Assembly: GCA_001599595.1 (NCBI GenBank)
Contig: BCHH01000008.1
Coordinates: forward strand, 1,702,046 to 1,766,045
Source of the DNA: Beverwykella pulmonaria
Taxonomy: Eukaryota; Ascomycota; Dothideomycetes; Pleosporales; Melanommataceae
Reading direction: 5' to 3'
Length of the DNA: 64,000 nucleotides
Positions 11,082 to 20,702 of the stretch are shown here, piece after piece. The notes below the pieces were generated by a model. The model worked only from the letters and a program-made list of their open reading frames with translations, did not search any database and was not told where the DNA came from. A program made the translations under genes and the position numbers. Position 1 is the first letter of the stretch; each line of letters starts with the position of its first letter.

Positions 11082-11937
11082 ATGGCCTCTAAACGCCCCT
11101 TCTTCGTCCTCGTCCCAGGCGCCTCTCAAAATCCTACCCATTACGCCCACCTCTCGCACCTTCTCCAGCTAGCTGGCTATCCCACCTTCTCTGCCCTCCT
11201 CCCTTCAGTCGGAGCAGCAGGAAACGTCACTGCTGAGGATGACATGGCATACGTCCGGAATAGCATGCTTATACCTGTCCTGGATCACGAAGAACACGAT
11301 GTGATCATGATCATGCATTCCTACAGCAGCATACCCGGCAGCAGCGCTGCAAAAGGCCTCAGTAAGGCAGAGCGCGTGGCCCAGGGTAAGAAAACGGGCG
11401 TTATTGGACAGATCTTCATTGCCTCGCTCCTGGCAATCGGCGGCGATGGGAAGGATGTCGTGGGCGCGTTTGGCGGGCATTATCCACCGCATATCAGACC
11501 CGATGTAAGTGCCACCTCGTCAAATCTCCACCTCCCTGCCGCTCTTCTACACAACGAAAGCTCGAACTCAATCTCCGTAGCCCGAAGCAAACCTCCTTCG
11601 CTGCGACGACCGTATCCCGCCGCTCTACCACGATGTCATTCCCGCAGCCCTCGCCGATGTGGTAGGTGTTTCTGCGATGGCGCAGGGTATGATGTCTTTT
11701 AATTCGCCGTGTCCACGAGCGACATGGGATAGCGACGAGTACAAGGGACGTGTAGCATACATACGGACTGTGAACGATGCTGCGATTCCTCTGCATGTCC
11801 AGCAGATGATGATCGATAGCACTGGCGTAGAGTGGATCGTCAAGGACATTGAGACCGGGCATTCCCCGCAGATATCGCAGCCTGAAAAGTTGACGAGCAT
11901 GTTGGTAGGTTTGGCGGAGCGCTTTGAGGATCTTTGA
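11082..11937 (+). CDS. Alpha/beta hydrolase (AB_hydrolase_6 / methyl-ester esterase-like)
   Basis: Two exons, 11082-11504 and 11581-11937 (GTAAGT...TAG, phase 0), encode 259 residues. The N-terminus RPFFVLVPGASQNPTHYAHL is the oxyanion-hole strand of this family. The nucleophile elbow at about residues 78-83 reads MHSYSS, with Ser80 in the catalytic position; the usual glycines after the serine are replaced by Ser. The catalytic His is in ETGHSPQISQPEKL near residue 235. The layout matches small single-domain esterases related to plant methyl-salicylate esterases and fungal homologues. The substrate is unknown. No signal peptide is seen, so it is probably cytosolic. Confidence 0.82.
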
Positions 11938-12208
11938 GAGGTGGATGGAGACGAGGGAAAGGTTATAAATGAATTGCAGAATGAAGCGCGAGAAGATCTT
12001 GAAGTAAAGTGAAACCGCGCAATGAACGAACAGATGATGAAAATTATAGATTAGTCAAGTACTGAGCACAACAGTAAATGCGAAGTCAGTAGCGCTCGAA
12101 TTCCTCGCCTCTCTATCACAAAACAATAAACCCCGTTCCCTCTCTTTTACCACTAGCAAGAAGTCCAGCCGTTCATGTTTTCCTCACCAACATCATACCT
12201 CGCCCCAT

Positions 12209-12863
12209 CTAGCAATAATTGCCACTTATCTTCTCAATAGTCGGACTCAGATGCACCTCTCCAGGTTTGCATGTCGTATTTTGGATGCTGTACATCTCTC
12301 CTGTAGGCCATGTGAAATTGGGGTTCGTCCACGAGTCGTGCTTGCAGTCAAGGCTGAGTTTAGCGGTTGCATAGCCGAGATACTGGCGCCTGAATCACGG
12401 AAGGTTGTGAGCTTGGGTACATCCATACTTGAGGGAAGAAAGGAGAAGGCGTAGAGACAAGGGAATGAAAGAAATTGAAAAAAGGTAAGACTCACCCTCC
12501 ACAATACCAAGTCTCATTAACGCCCACATTTCCCGCCGGCCCATTGAACGTAAACGTCGCATTCACATTCGCTTGAGGCGCCGTGCAATGATAGATCATA
12601 TTCTCCGAGAAGAACGAGAAGGCCTGGGAGCTCGTCGCAGTGCACGAGGCGGTTCCTTCAACAGCACTGTTGTAAAAACTGAAGCCAACATTGGCGTAGG
12701 CTACGGCGAGATGCGCAGGTGTCGAGTAGATGATGTTGTCGCTGTAGGTAAAGTTCGAGAGCAAGAAATAGCGTGAGCCAGGCATGGAGTAGGAGCAGTC
12801 TGGTTGGTGGTGAGGGTTGCCGAGAGCCCCGACGGCGAGTGTGAGGAGTGAGAGCCAGAGCAT
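12209..12863 (-). CDS. Alt a 1 (AA1)-like secreted cysteine-containing protein
   Basis: Two exons, 12863-12496 and 12389-12209 (GTGAGT...CAG, phase 2), encode 182 residues. Residues 1-15 are a signal peptide (MLWLSLLTLAVGALG). The body has repeated aromatic/Asn strands (FLLSNFTYSDNIIYSTPAHL, YANVGFSFYNSA), several N-glycosylation sites and cysteines spaced as in AA1-like beta-barrel proteins, ending in SGNYC. Relatives are secreted fungal proteins, some of them allergens or effectors that bind plant defence proteins. The role here is inferred from family resemblance only. A TATA-like ATATATTTAT lies about 90 bp upstream. Confidence 0.65.
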
Positions 12864-14169
12864 GGTTGTGATATTCGTTGGATATTGTTGTTGGTGTATG
12901 AAATTAGCGCTGATATGATATCCGGCTTGAAGTCGAACTTTGTATGAGGGAAGTGGATTTATATATTTATGGGAAAAATAGACACATGTGCGTCGAATTT
13001 CTTTGAAGCGCGGCAAGATTGTATAGTATCAGCGGTCTGCATCTTCATTCTATCAATAGTACGATCAGCTCCACTTGTGCGCATAAGGTGATGGGACTGG
13101 GTACAGGACGAACCAGATTGACGAATGAGGTGGCGGAGCCGATTCGTATCCGTACTTACTACACAACAGTGCCATTGATATTTATCTAAAATGATAACAC
13201 AGACCATCACGAGTCAAGAAGGTTGTGAGTGGTGTGATCGCCAGATGGACATAGTTGGTCACGCGACACCCTGCGAACCTAGGTACCTAAAGTAGTTCGA
13301 ACTCCAATCTTGAAAACTTCACTGACAAACGGAACAACCTCTATTAGCGCGGCTTCAATAGGTGAAAGTAGAATCCTTGTCTTGCAGTATGCTTGTTAAT
13401 GTGAGATGTAATTGAGTTCTCGCGAAGACGCGCGGGTCCGACAAGGGCAAAAAGGCTGAATTCTGTACCCATAGAAAAGCGGTCTGGCTTTAAATTGTTT
13501 AGGGAGTGGCGGTCACCACCTACTCGTGTCCTCTGCTGACGTAGTATTGTGGGACCTAAGCGACTCCGAAATAAAGCCTCATACTTCTAGTCTCTTTCAG
13601 CTCTCGCATGGCTACGGGCCGACGTACAATACCGCTTCTTGGAGAACAGAACAGTCTATCCATGGCTCTTCCCGCTTGTCCTCTCTATTTGATTCAGAGA
13701 TATTGCTCGCAAGATCCGGGGCTCAAAGCGCTGCACAACGTTCATGGTACTCTTGACAACGATTTTTGGTGGTGTGTTACACAGTTCCTTGGCTCGGTCA
13801 AGAACTCTTACTGAAAGTACCCGCGCTAGTACTCTCTGTGAATACGTCACTTATCATGTGATCTTGAAGGTCTTTAACATAGTGACTCTCTTCTACGACG
13901 TGCAGCTCGAGACCCTTCCTGGTGGGCTCTTCCGCATCCACAAAACGATAAGGGCTATTAGGCTGGTCATACACTCTTGTCGATGGTAGAGAAAAGACTG
14001 CAAGCTCGAGGTTTGAAGCAGCTAAGATAGGAACCCAATCATTTTCGGTCGGAATTGTGGAAATCCATGGTAGAGTGAGGTGTGAGGTGAAGTTCACGAT
14101 GTCGGATGATGCTGAACAAATCCGGAAACAGTGGGGGGGTGTGATTGGCTGCGGGGTAACGTGCCCCGC
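12864..14169. other. Intergenic, no gene recognised
   Basis: These 1.3 kb contain the promoter of the AA1-like gene. Several short frames (13526-13756, 14205-13798 minus) lack domains or plausible splice structure. The region ends at the left arm of the inverted-repeat element. Confidence 0.45.
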
Positions 14170-14335
14170 ATTTAGCGTATGCAGAATTCGCGCAAAGCTT
14201 GGCAAATGTCAATCGTTCGAATCCCACCCCAAAATCCAAGCCAAATTACACGTTTTTCGTGAATTTCCTATATTACACCCCGCACACGGGCGAGGGCCGT
14301 CGCTTGGTTAGTGAGGGTGTAAATATACGTGTATG
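14170..14335 (+). repeat. Left terminal inverted repeat arm
   Basis: This arm matches the reverse complement of 15328-15493 almost base for base, including GTTCGAATCCCACCCC and TTGGTTAGTGAGG. Similarity fades beyond about 14380. Confidence 0.85.
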
Positions 14336-14525
14336 GGCCTATACTAGCGACTTTTTGGTGTTGCAACTGCAGAGATTCTGCGTACTCTATCAATTTGCTC
14401 TGTACTGCAAGATGCCACTATCTTATCTAGCTGTGCTAGTAGAGCTCCTTAAACAACGCGTCTCTATCTACCCTTGTGAAGTTTGGACGCCTTACTAGCT
14501 TCCTTATTTGTAGTTTCTGTATAGT

Positions 14526-15051
14526 TGTCACGAGAGGCTATTGGTAGCAGAGGATAAAGGTTCAATTAAATATTGGATACTACGGATACAATCTTAGGTG
14601 CGATGAATTATCATACAAGACGTTGCGTAAGGAGCTTGACTAGAGGTCCTTTGCGGTTTAATAAATACTTAGTCTGGTTTGTGCGTCAGGGGTCTGGTTT
14701 GTGCGCAGGCTGAGCCTGGTTGGGACTCAGTTTAGTATTTCAGGTTAGGTTGGGTTGGCTAGTTGCTGAGCTCATTGTACTGTGAGTCACAGTATGGTGC
14801 TGACGGTTGTCACTGTTGGTGTACTGTGAGTTAGAATGGGATAATGTGCGCAACGGGTATTAGTTGGTATTGTGCGCAAGTTTAGGTGTGTGAAGTACTG
14901 TGCTGCGGAGTACTGTACTTGTCAGGACTGTTGTTCAGGACTGTCGTTCAGGACTGTTATTCAGGATTATTCAGGACCGTCGTTCAGGACCATTTAGGAC
15001 CATTATTTAGGATCATTGTTCAGGATTGGTGTCGCGGTGGTTACCATGACA
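14526..15051 (+). mobile_element. Solo LTR nested in the inverted-repeat element (526 bp)
   Basis: It starts TGTCACGAGAGG and ends TTACCATGACA, giving TG...CA termini. Identical 5-bp direct repeats ATAGT flank it (14521-14525 and 15052-15056), a perfect retrotransposon target duplication. Its first 220 bp align with the solo LTR at 16828, with many C/T differences. It is longer because its 3' half holds an expanded 13-bp tandem repeat. No internal retrotransposon sequence remains, so it arose by LTR-LTR recombination. Confidence 0.85.
14923..15027 (+). repeat. 13-bp tandem repeat inside the LTR
   Basis: About eight imperfect units of CAGGACTGTTGTT, varying mainly at C/T positions and drifting to AGGACCATTATTT at the end. 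It explains the larger size of this LTR. Confidence 0.85.
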
Positions 15052-15327
15052 ATAGTTCTATATGTTATAAGGTTGCAATACACAAAGCTGTAGTTAACGC
15101 CAACGCGCTCTTAGATCTCTGCAAAGTTAATAGCCTGCACTAGTAGATAATACACATACAATTGCATGTAGACATACTAATAGCTGTGCCTTAAAGAGAT
15201 AGGTTAATTTAGTACAGGCGGGTGATAAACTAGGGAGACGCGTGCCTGTTAAAGCCCTGCTTAAATAAGGTCCTTGGGCGCGTTGCATGGCGACCTACAA
15301 CACTAAAAAATGTTGTAAGTATAAGCC

Positions 15328-15493
15328 TGTACACGTATATTTACAACCTCACTAACCAAGAGACGGCCCTCGCGCATGTGCGGGGCGTAATATAGGAAAT
15401 TCACAAAAAACGTGTAATTTGGCTTGGATTTTGGGGTGGGATTCGAACGATTGACATTTGCCAAGCTTTGCGCGAATTCTGCATACGCTAAAT
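15328..15493 (-). repeat. Right terminal inverted repeat arm
   Basis: This is the reverse complement of the left arm at 14170-14335. Differences such as TTTTTCGTG versus TTTTTTGTG are C-to-T transitions consistent with RIP-like decay. Confidence 0.85.
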
Positions 15494-15813
15494 CCCTCGC
15501 CTTTCTTTTCGGAAATACTTCACACTTTTCTATTCCTTTATTCTACGCTTTACGATTGATCTACTATTGAGGCTACACTGTCCATTTCTTAGCCCCCCAC
15601 AGTCCTGAGGTTTAAATTTCCATCCAGCCGCGTTTCGGACGAAGATGGGCCAATAGGTCCGACATGCAACCCCAGCGCCGCCCGAAATGTCTCGTCCACA
15701 CAAAATCTTACCCAATTTACCCTTGAAGGTAAACAATAGATAAATATAGTAAAATGTTCAGTACTACCGGTATGGTGGAGCTAAACACGACATCACGTGA
15801 CGCGGCAGGAAGG
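15494..15813. other. Gap between inverted-repeat element and next LTR
   Basis: 320 bp without a gene. A minus frame at 15736-15530 shows no domain. There is no obvious repeat, although the flanks are all mobile DNA. Confidence 0.4.
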
Positions 15814-16069
15814 TGTCACGAGAGCGCAGTGTCACAAGGGAACGCGAGATGAACAAACACCAGATTCTCTAGATTGACAGACTACGTACGACTATCGTGA
15901 TTGTCGAAGAGGAAAGCTGGAGAACAAAGAAACAATGTGGTGCCTCGGCTATATACTCAGGGATGTGGTCAAGGCGCAGGAGCACGGTCAAGGCTCAGGG
16001 GCATGGTCAAGGCGCAGGGGCACTCACGCGACAAGCGAGTGTGTGACGGGAACGACGGTTACCGTCACA
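15814..16069 (+). mobile_element. Short solo LTR (256 bp) with GAAGG target duplication
   Basis: It begins TGTCACGAGAGCGCAG and ends GGTTACCGTCACA. Both ends are flanked by GAAGG (15809-15813 and 16070-16074), a perfect 5-bp duplication. The start resembles the LTRs at 14526 and 16828; the end resembles the 14526 LTR (GGTTACCATGACA). It is probably a related but distinct subfamily. A three-copy 19-bp tandem repeat lies within. Confidence 0.75.
15967..16023 (+). repeat. Three tandem 19-bp units
   Basis: GGTCAAGGCGCAGGAGCAC is followed by two near-identical units, differing at two to three positions each. It lies inside the 256-bp LTR. Confidence 0.9.
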
Positions 16070-16345
16070 GAAGGTTACATGATAGACGGAAAGAAACCTC
16101 GATTCAACATTAGGTTGGGAGAAAGAACACCAATACCCTCTCGGGGACGGGAGACGATACATTCTATCCTACCCTTTTCTACCACCTTGATTATAGAGCT
16201 ATCCACTCTTCCACAGTACTTGATCATTGTACCTCTCCACAATCGATAGATCCGGAGATTTAGGAGGTAAGTTAATATAGTCCATCCCATTGCAATCTAT
16301 CTACTATAAAGCAGCCTTAGAGAGGTCTTACCAAAGTACAAAGTC

Positions 16346-16585
16346 CTAGCCAAGAATTTGCACCTCTAGCTTTGGCAGTATTATGTTCATGTAAGTTTCT
16401 AAGTTCATCTTGCCATTAGAGTTGTCTGCATCGTACTCGATACGCCACGCAAGGTTGTAACCCACAACGTAGTAAACGTAGAATTTCTGCTTATACTTGT
16501 CCTTGTCATACCGTGCGTGGGTTTCATATTGCATGTTAAATGCCCATACCCTGTGCCAAGTAGTCTCTAAATCTATTGTATGCAC
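16346..16585 (-). pseudogene. Tc1/mariner-type transposase fragment
   Basis: A 79-codon minus frame reads ...YYVVGYNLAWRIEYDAD followed by NSNGKMNLETYMNIILPKL. This resembles the segment of Tc1/mariner DDE transposases between the first and second catalytic Asp, where a W...I..NG.M....Y...IL pattern is common. Neither the N-terminal helix-turn-helix nor the catalytic DDE triad is recoverable nearby. The adjacent minus frame 16290-16075 may be part of the same relic. Assignment rests on a short motif and is tentative. Confidence 0.45.
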
Positions 16586-16827
16586 AGGACTAGAAGAGTT
16601 ATCTATCTCGTCAAACTAAATTACTCTCCCTAATTTCTCCGGTAATGCCAAAGCGAAAGTAAATTGTACAGTACACTATTCAATACGATCTTTTTTATTG
16701 CGTAGCAGAGAGTATTCCATGACAGTAGCTATTATAAACATATCCTAGATCATCGGACTGGGGACACTGGTTCTCGACCCAATCACACCAACATGGACAC
16801 ATGTCCTCGAGTCACATGATAGCTTAG

Positions 16828-17217
16828 TGTCACGAGAGGCTATCTGTAGTTGATTCTCAAGGTTCAATTGCTATCAGAAACTACGGATACAATCTCGAGT
16901 GCGATAAATTATCATACAAGACTTCGCGTAAGAAGTTCAACGAGAGGTCCTTCGCGTTCAATAAGTACTCGACATGGTTCGTACATCAGGGGTCTGGTTC
17001 GTGCGTTGGCCAAGCCTGATTGGGGCTTGGTTGTTCATTCTAAGTGGGATCAGTTAGTTGCCGAGCCCGTCGTTCGGAGGGTTCTGTGTCGTAGAGTACA
17101 GTACTTGTCATGCTCGTCGTTCGGATGGTACTGTGCTGTAGGGTACAGAACTTGTCAGGCTCGTCGTTCGGAGGGTACTGTATTCTACAGTACCCTTGAC
17201 AGTGTCACTCCGTGACA
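16828..17217 (+). mobile_element. Solo LTR (390 bp) with CTTAG target duplication
   Basis: Termini are TGTCACG and CGTGACA, perfect 7-bp inverted ends. CTTAG occurs immediately before (16823-16827) and after (17218-17222). The interior aligns with the LTR at 14526 for over 200 bp. The 3' half has three copies of a roughly 55-bp unit starting CTCGTCGTTCGG. This copy retains more CpG and fewer T at variable sites than the 14526 copy, so it is younger or less mutated. Confidence 0.9.
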
Positions 17218-17222
17218 CTTAG

Positions 17223-18464
17223 TAAATCTGTGACCACAGAGCCACAGATCCACGAGAACAAATTAACATATAAGGATGCTAGAACACCTAGATATTTCAG
17301 CATAGTCAATTAGATATCATCGCCTTGACACCGAAGTAACATCCACATTGCTGCCGCTTGCACCTGTCATCGCCATCACTGACGGAAACTGTCACAATCA
17401 AGCTCTATACCACTCGGCCATGAACTACCAAAAAGGTGCAGTGAACCTGATAGGTGAACTGTGCATAGAATAGCATATATACGCGTGACAGAAACCCCCA
17501 TACTCCCCGCAAGTCTCATTGTACTATCATCTCCACTTACCTCGGGCTCTCTTTCCACACCTCTACCCCATCATCTACCTATCTATACGTCCTTGGCGTA
17601 GGATATCGGAGCCCCGGCCTTAACCGCAGCATTCTAGGTCTTCCCTTTGTTCTCTTCAAACCCTTATAACGCCCACATCATACATCACATCTTCACATGG
17701 CCTGCCCTCTATTTAAAGGGAGATTAATCCGTATAACCAGATACAGATTTGGCGTCAGCGTTAGTAAGCTTTCATCGTGTTCCATATTAAGAGTGTAATG
17801 GAAGTTTACATTACATTCCTAAACCAACAGAAAAAAACGTAAAAAGTAGCAGATTACGAGCCAGTAGATATACTATAGCTATGGTTTGTTCATGCTTTGC
17901 TCTTTCGCCAGATCTGTAAGGAAGGCTAAAAGACTAACCTGTAAGCAAGGCTAAAAGACTAACCAATTAGGGCACAGCCCACCACGAAGAGTCTCTTTTA
18001 TTAGGATTATTCTACAGGCGTCAAGGGTGATTAGATGCCAAGATTAGGAGGACGTAGTTGTAGGTGTATTAAACACCTATTAGATTTTCTCAAGAGCAAA
18101 GTAATATCACATCTACTTGCAGGAATAGACGGCAGCAAACGCAGCGCTGTGTTGTATTGTTTCAGGTTGCTCCTGGCGAACGCATGGGGGTTATTTCCCG
18201 GCTCTTTCTGAATGGCCAACAAACTCGGACTTATTAATTGGTGGGTCTGAATAGCGTAAGGATTTTGCTTACCAACTTTTTACGGTTTCAGGAACTTACC
18301 CCATGATGATGCACATTCAACTGTCCTCGAAATAGAGTTCAGCCTCGGACCGCCTCTTGGCATAAATCATGCGCGAATGTAAAAGGTGTAACGGCCCCTC
18401 GGACCCTACGGAGTTGCGCACTCCCTCTTGTCCCACTTCAGAGCGTGTGGGCTGTCAATAAGCG
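17223..18464. other. Intergenic before DUF3176 gene; 25-bp duplication
   Basis: No gene is recognised. A 25-bp unit CTGTAAGGAAGGCTAAAAGA... is directly repeated once (17914-17938 and 17939-17963, one mismatch). The final 200 bp should contain the promoter of the DUF3176 gene. Confidence 0.45.
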
Positions 18465-20486
18465 ATGGCGCATTATGAAAGCGTGCCACTACATGACGGT
18501 GTGATCTCGTCCGTTTCTTCGCTCTCCTCTCCGTACTCAGTCTCCAGACCGCTCACAGCCGAGTCCTATTCTTCTCAAACCCCGTTGAACGCGCCAACAG
18601 CCGACATTCCACCTCCTGGATACCCACAGTATTCGCAACATGGACAGCTACAAAGTTCGCAAATCGAGCAGCCACAACATCTGCAACATGGGCAATCTCA
18701 GTACCCAAAGGATGCCCAGGACAAAGGATTCCAACTGCCATTCGTTGAGAGCGTGCCAGTATATCGGTTACCTCCGCCTCAGTCCTTTGCCGATAAATTC
18801 GCGCACAAAGTCCAGCGCCTGTGGCTTTGGGAGATAGCATCATGCTGGCTGGCAGTAGCTTGCCATGCTACTCTGGTTGCGCTCCTGGTCGTATATCACG
18901 ATGCGAAAGTGTCCGCGTGGACTGCTCCGTGGACCCTGAACTCCAACATCGCTTTTCTTATTACGATCACTAAAGCCGCATCTTTGACCCCAGTGGCCTC
19001 GTCTTTGGGCCAGCTAAAGTGGAGAAGATTTTGGAACCACAAAAGGTTGATTGATATGGAAGTTTTTGACGATGCCAGTCGGGGTGTTTATGGGTCGTTG
19101 AGACTACTCTTCCACCTGCGTTTCTACCACTTTGCTTCTGCTGGCGCACTCATTATAATCGTGGCTCTGTCAATGGATACCCTGACTCAGAATGTGATTA
19201 ATAGAGTCCAACGGCTGGAAGTCACGGAGGGAATCGCAACTCTTCCGCGAAGCACAGAATACAGCACATATCTGACATATGCGACCGGAGAGAACAATAC
19301 AGATCAGCTTCCGTGGCCATCGATGGTGTCCGCGATCAACTACGGAATGTCTTATACTGGAAGTCTTTTCTGGGCCGGCAGTACCTTGCCACCTACATGT
19401 AAGACCGGCAACTGCACATACGGGACCTATCAGTCGTTGGTGGTGGAGAGTAAATGTCACAACGTAACAGAAACGCTTGATTGGAGCAGTAACCCTGACG
19501 TTTACTCTCTTCACAATGGACCGTTTCTACGAAAAGCAGATGGCCTTTTCAATGTCTCCACAACAACCACATACCCTTCCACGAATCAGTTTGGCCCTAT
19601 TGGCCCCCTCATAGTCCATTACCAAGCCATTGCAAACCCGTTCCTTGAACAGCCGACTGCTATCCAGTGTGTCCTATACTGGGCTGTTGCCAAATTTGCG
19701 AAAACGAAAGTGGCAAACTTTCAACTGGATGACCCTATCACAGACATATGGACGAATACTACGAATGAAGCCATGACTGAGTACGGAAATCAGAAATCCA
19801 TTGAACTGCGTCCTCCTGAGTGCTGGGTGAACGGAACGGAGATTAAGAACATCACAGACGAAAGATGTTTGTATTGGATTCACTCAACGGCGCAGATCGC
19901 TCTGCAGAATTTCTTGATGGACACTGTTCGTGGGATGGAGGGACGGGCAGAATATCATTCAAACGGAACGGGCTGGGATGACCCCGATGCTGGTGGATTA
20001 TATATCGACACTCTCTTTGCGAACGCCGTCTACGACGCTCTTAGGGAAGCTCCGGCAAACGAATCATATCATATCATGGAACAGGTCATCAGCAACACAA
20101 CGATTATGATGACACAGGGCGTGAGGCAGTTGCCTGGCGTTAATGGGACCATTTTCCCTACGAACGGGACCGTATATGTATTTGAGACCTTCTACAAAAT
20201 CAACTTCGCGTACCTCGGCGCTGCGCACTTCGTAGTGGCAGGGAGCATTTTCTTCCTGGGTTTTACAATATACATCACACGATTCGATCACCCTTGGAAG
20301 ACATCGTGTTTGCCGCTCTTGTTTCATGGACTTGCAGAAGAAGATAGGAGGAGAGTCGCTGAAGTTCCGCATATAGTTGGGATGCGGGATGTTGCTGAAC
20401 AGATGCGGGTTAAAATGACGGTGACGCCGGTGGGCCAAAGGCTGGCCACGAGGAGTGCCGACGACATCAGGGCACCTAATAACTAA
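18465..20486 (+). CDS. DUF3176-family membrane protein
   Basis: A single exon of 673 codons. Residues 1-105 are a Ser/Pro/Gln-rich cytosolic tail. Residues about 125-215 match the DUF3176 signature (LWEIASCWLAVACHATLVAL, then ITKAASLTPVASSLGQLKW and DMEVFDDASRGVYGSLRLL). Hydrophobic spans occur at about 126-148, 160-178, 230-247 and 585-607 (HFVVAGSIFFLGFTIYI). The segment between the third and last spans is long and extracellular-looking, with many Asn-X-Ser/Thr sites (NNT, NCT, NVS, NGT) and paired cysteines. The family is fungus-specific and of unknown function, abundant in plant-associated ascomycetes. The ATG is followed at once by the conserved low-complexity tail. Confidence 0.88.
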   Translation: MAHYESVPLHDGVISSVSSLSSPYSVSRPLTAESYSSQTPLNAPTADIPPPGYPQYSQHGQLQSSQIEQPQHLQHGQSQYPKDAQDKGFQLPFVESVPVYRLPPPQSFADKFAHKVQRLWLWEIASCWLAVACHATLVALLVVYHDAKVSAWTAPWTLNSNIAFLITITKAASLTPVASSLGQLKWRRFWNHKRLIDMEVFDDASRGVYGSLRLLFHLRFYHFASAGALIIIVALSMDTLTQNVINRVQRLEVTEGIATLPRSTEYSTYLTYATGENNTDQLPWPSMVSAINYGMSYTGSLFWAGSTLPPTCKTGNCTYGTYQSLVVESKCHNVTETLDWSSNPDVYSLHNGPFLRKADGLFNVSTTTTYPSTNQFGPIGPLIVHYQAIANPFLEQPTAIQCVLYWAVAKFAKTKVANFQLDDPITDIWTNTTNEAMTEYGNQKSIELRPPECWVNGTEIKNITDERCLYWIHSTAQIALQNFLMDTVRGMEGRAEYHSNGTGWDDPDAGGLYIDTLFANAVYDALREAPANESYHIMEQVISNTTIMMTQGVRQLPGVNGTIFPTNGTVYVFETFYKINFAYLGAAHFVVAGSIFFLGFTIYITRFDHPWKTSCLPLLFHGLAEEDRRRVAEVPHIVGMRDVAEQMRVKMTVTPVGQRLATRSADDIRAPNN

Positions 20487-20702
20487 TAGGCAAAGATTGG
20501 ATGTATGCTAGATTCTCGAAGGCTGCCATGCCTCTGACTATTACGTCACGCAAGTCTAAGTTTTTTCGGCATTATTTTCATTTCACTTCTCGTTCGACAA
20601 ATTTTTCAACGTTAAACAAAGCTCACATTACAATTAATAAATTTCGTGCGCAGCTTTACATCGATCCTATTGTTACAATCACCACGCTTTGCTTTGTGAT
20701 AG

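Larger units (their letters stand above)
14170..15493. mobile_element. Foldback/MITE-like element with long terminal inverted repeats
   Basis: The left end (from 14170, ATTTAGCGTATGCAGAATTC) and the right end (to 15493) are inverted copies. Identity is nearly perfect for about 165 bp and weaker for another 40-50 bp. The few mismatches are mostly C/T or G/A. No transposase frame remains inside. A solo LTR with its own target duplication (14526-15051) interrupts the element. Removing the LTR and one 5-bp duplicate leaves about 793 bp, a plausible non-autonomous DNA transposon. No clear target duplication was found outside the arms. Confidence 0.85.

Noticed and set aside
14200..14230. GTTCGAATCCC in the inverted-repeat arms as a tRNA T-loop
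   Set aside because: The flanking bases do not form a T stem and no cloverleaf fits; it occurs identically in both arms as part of the repeat.
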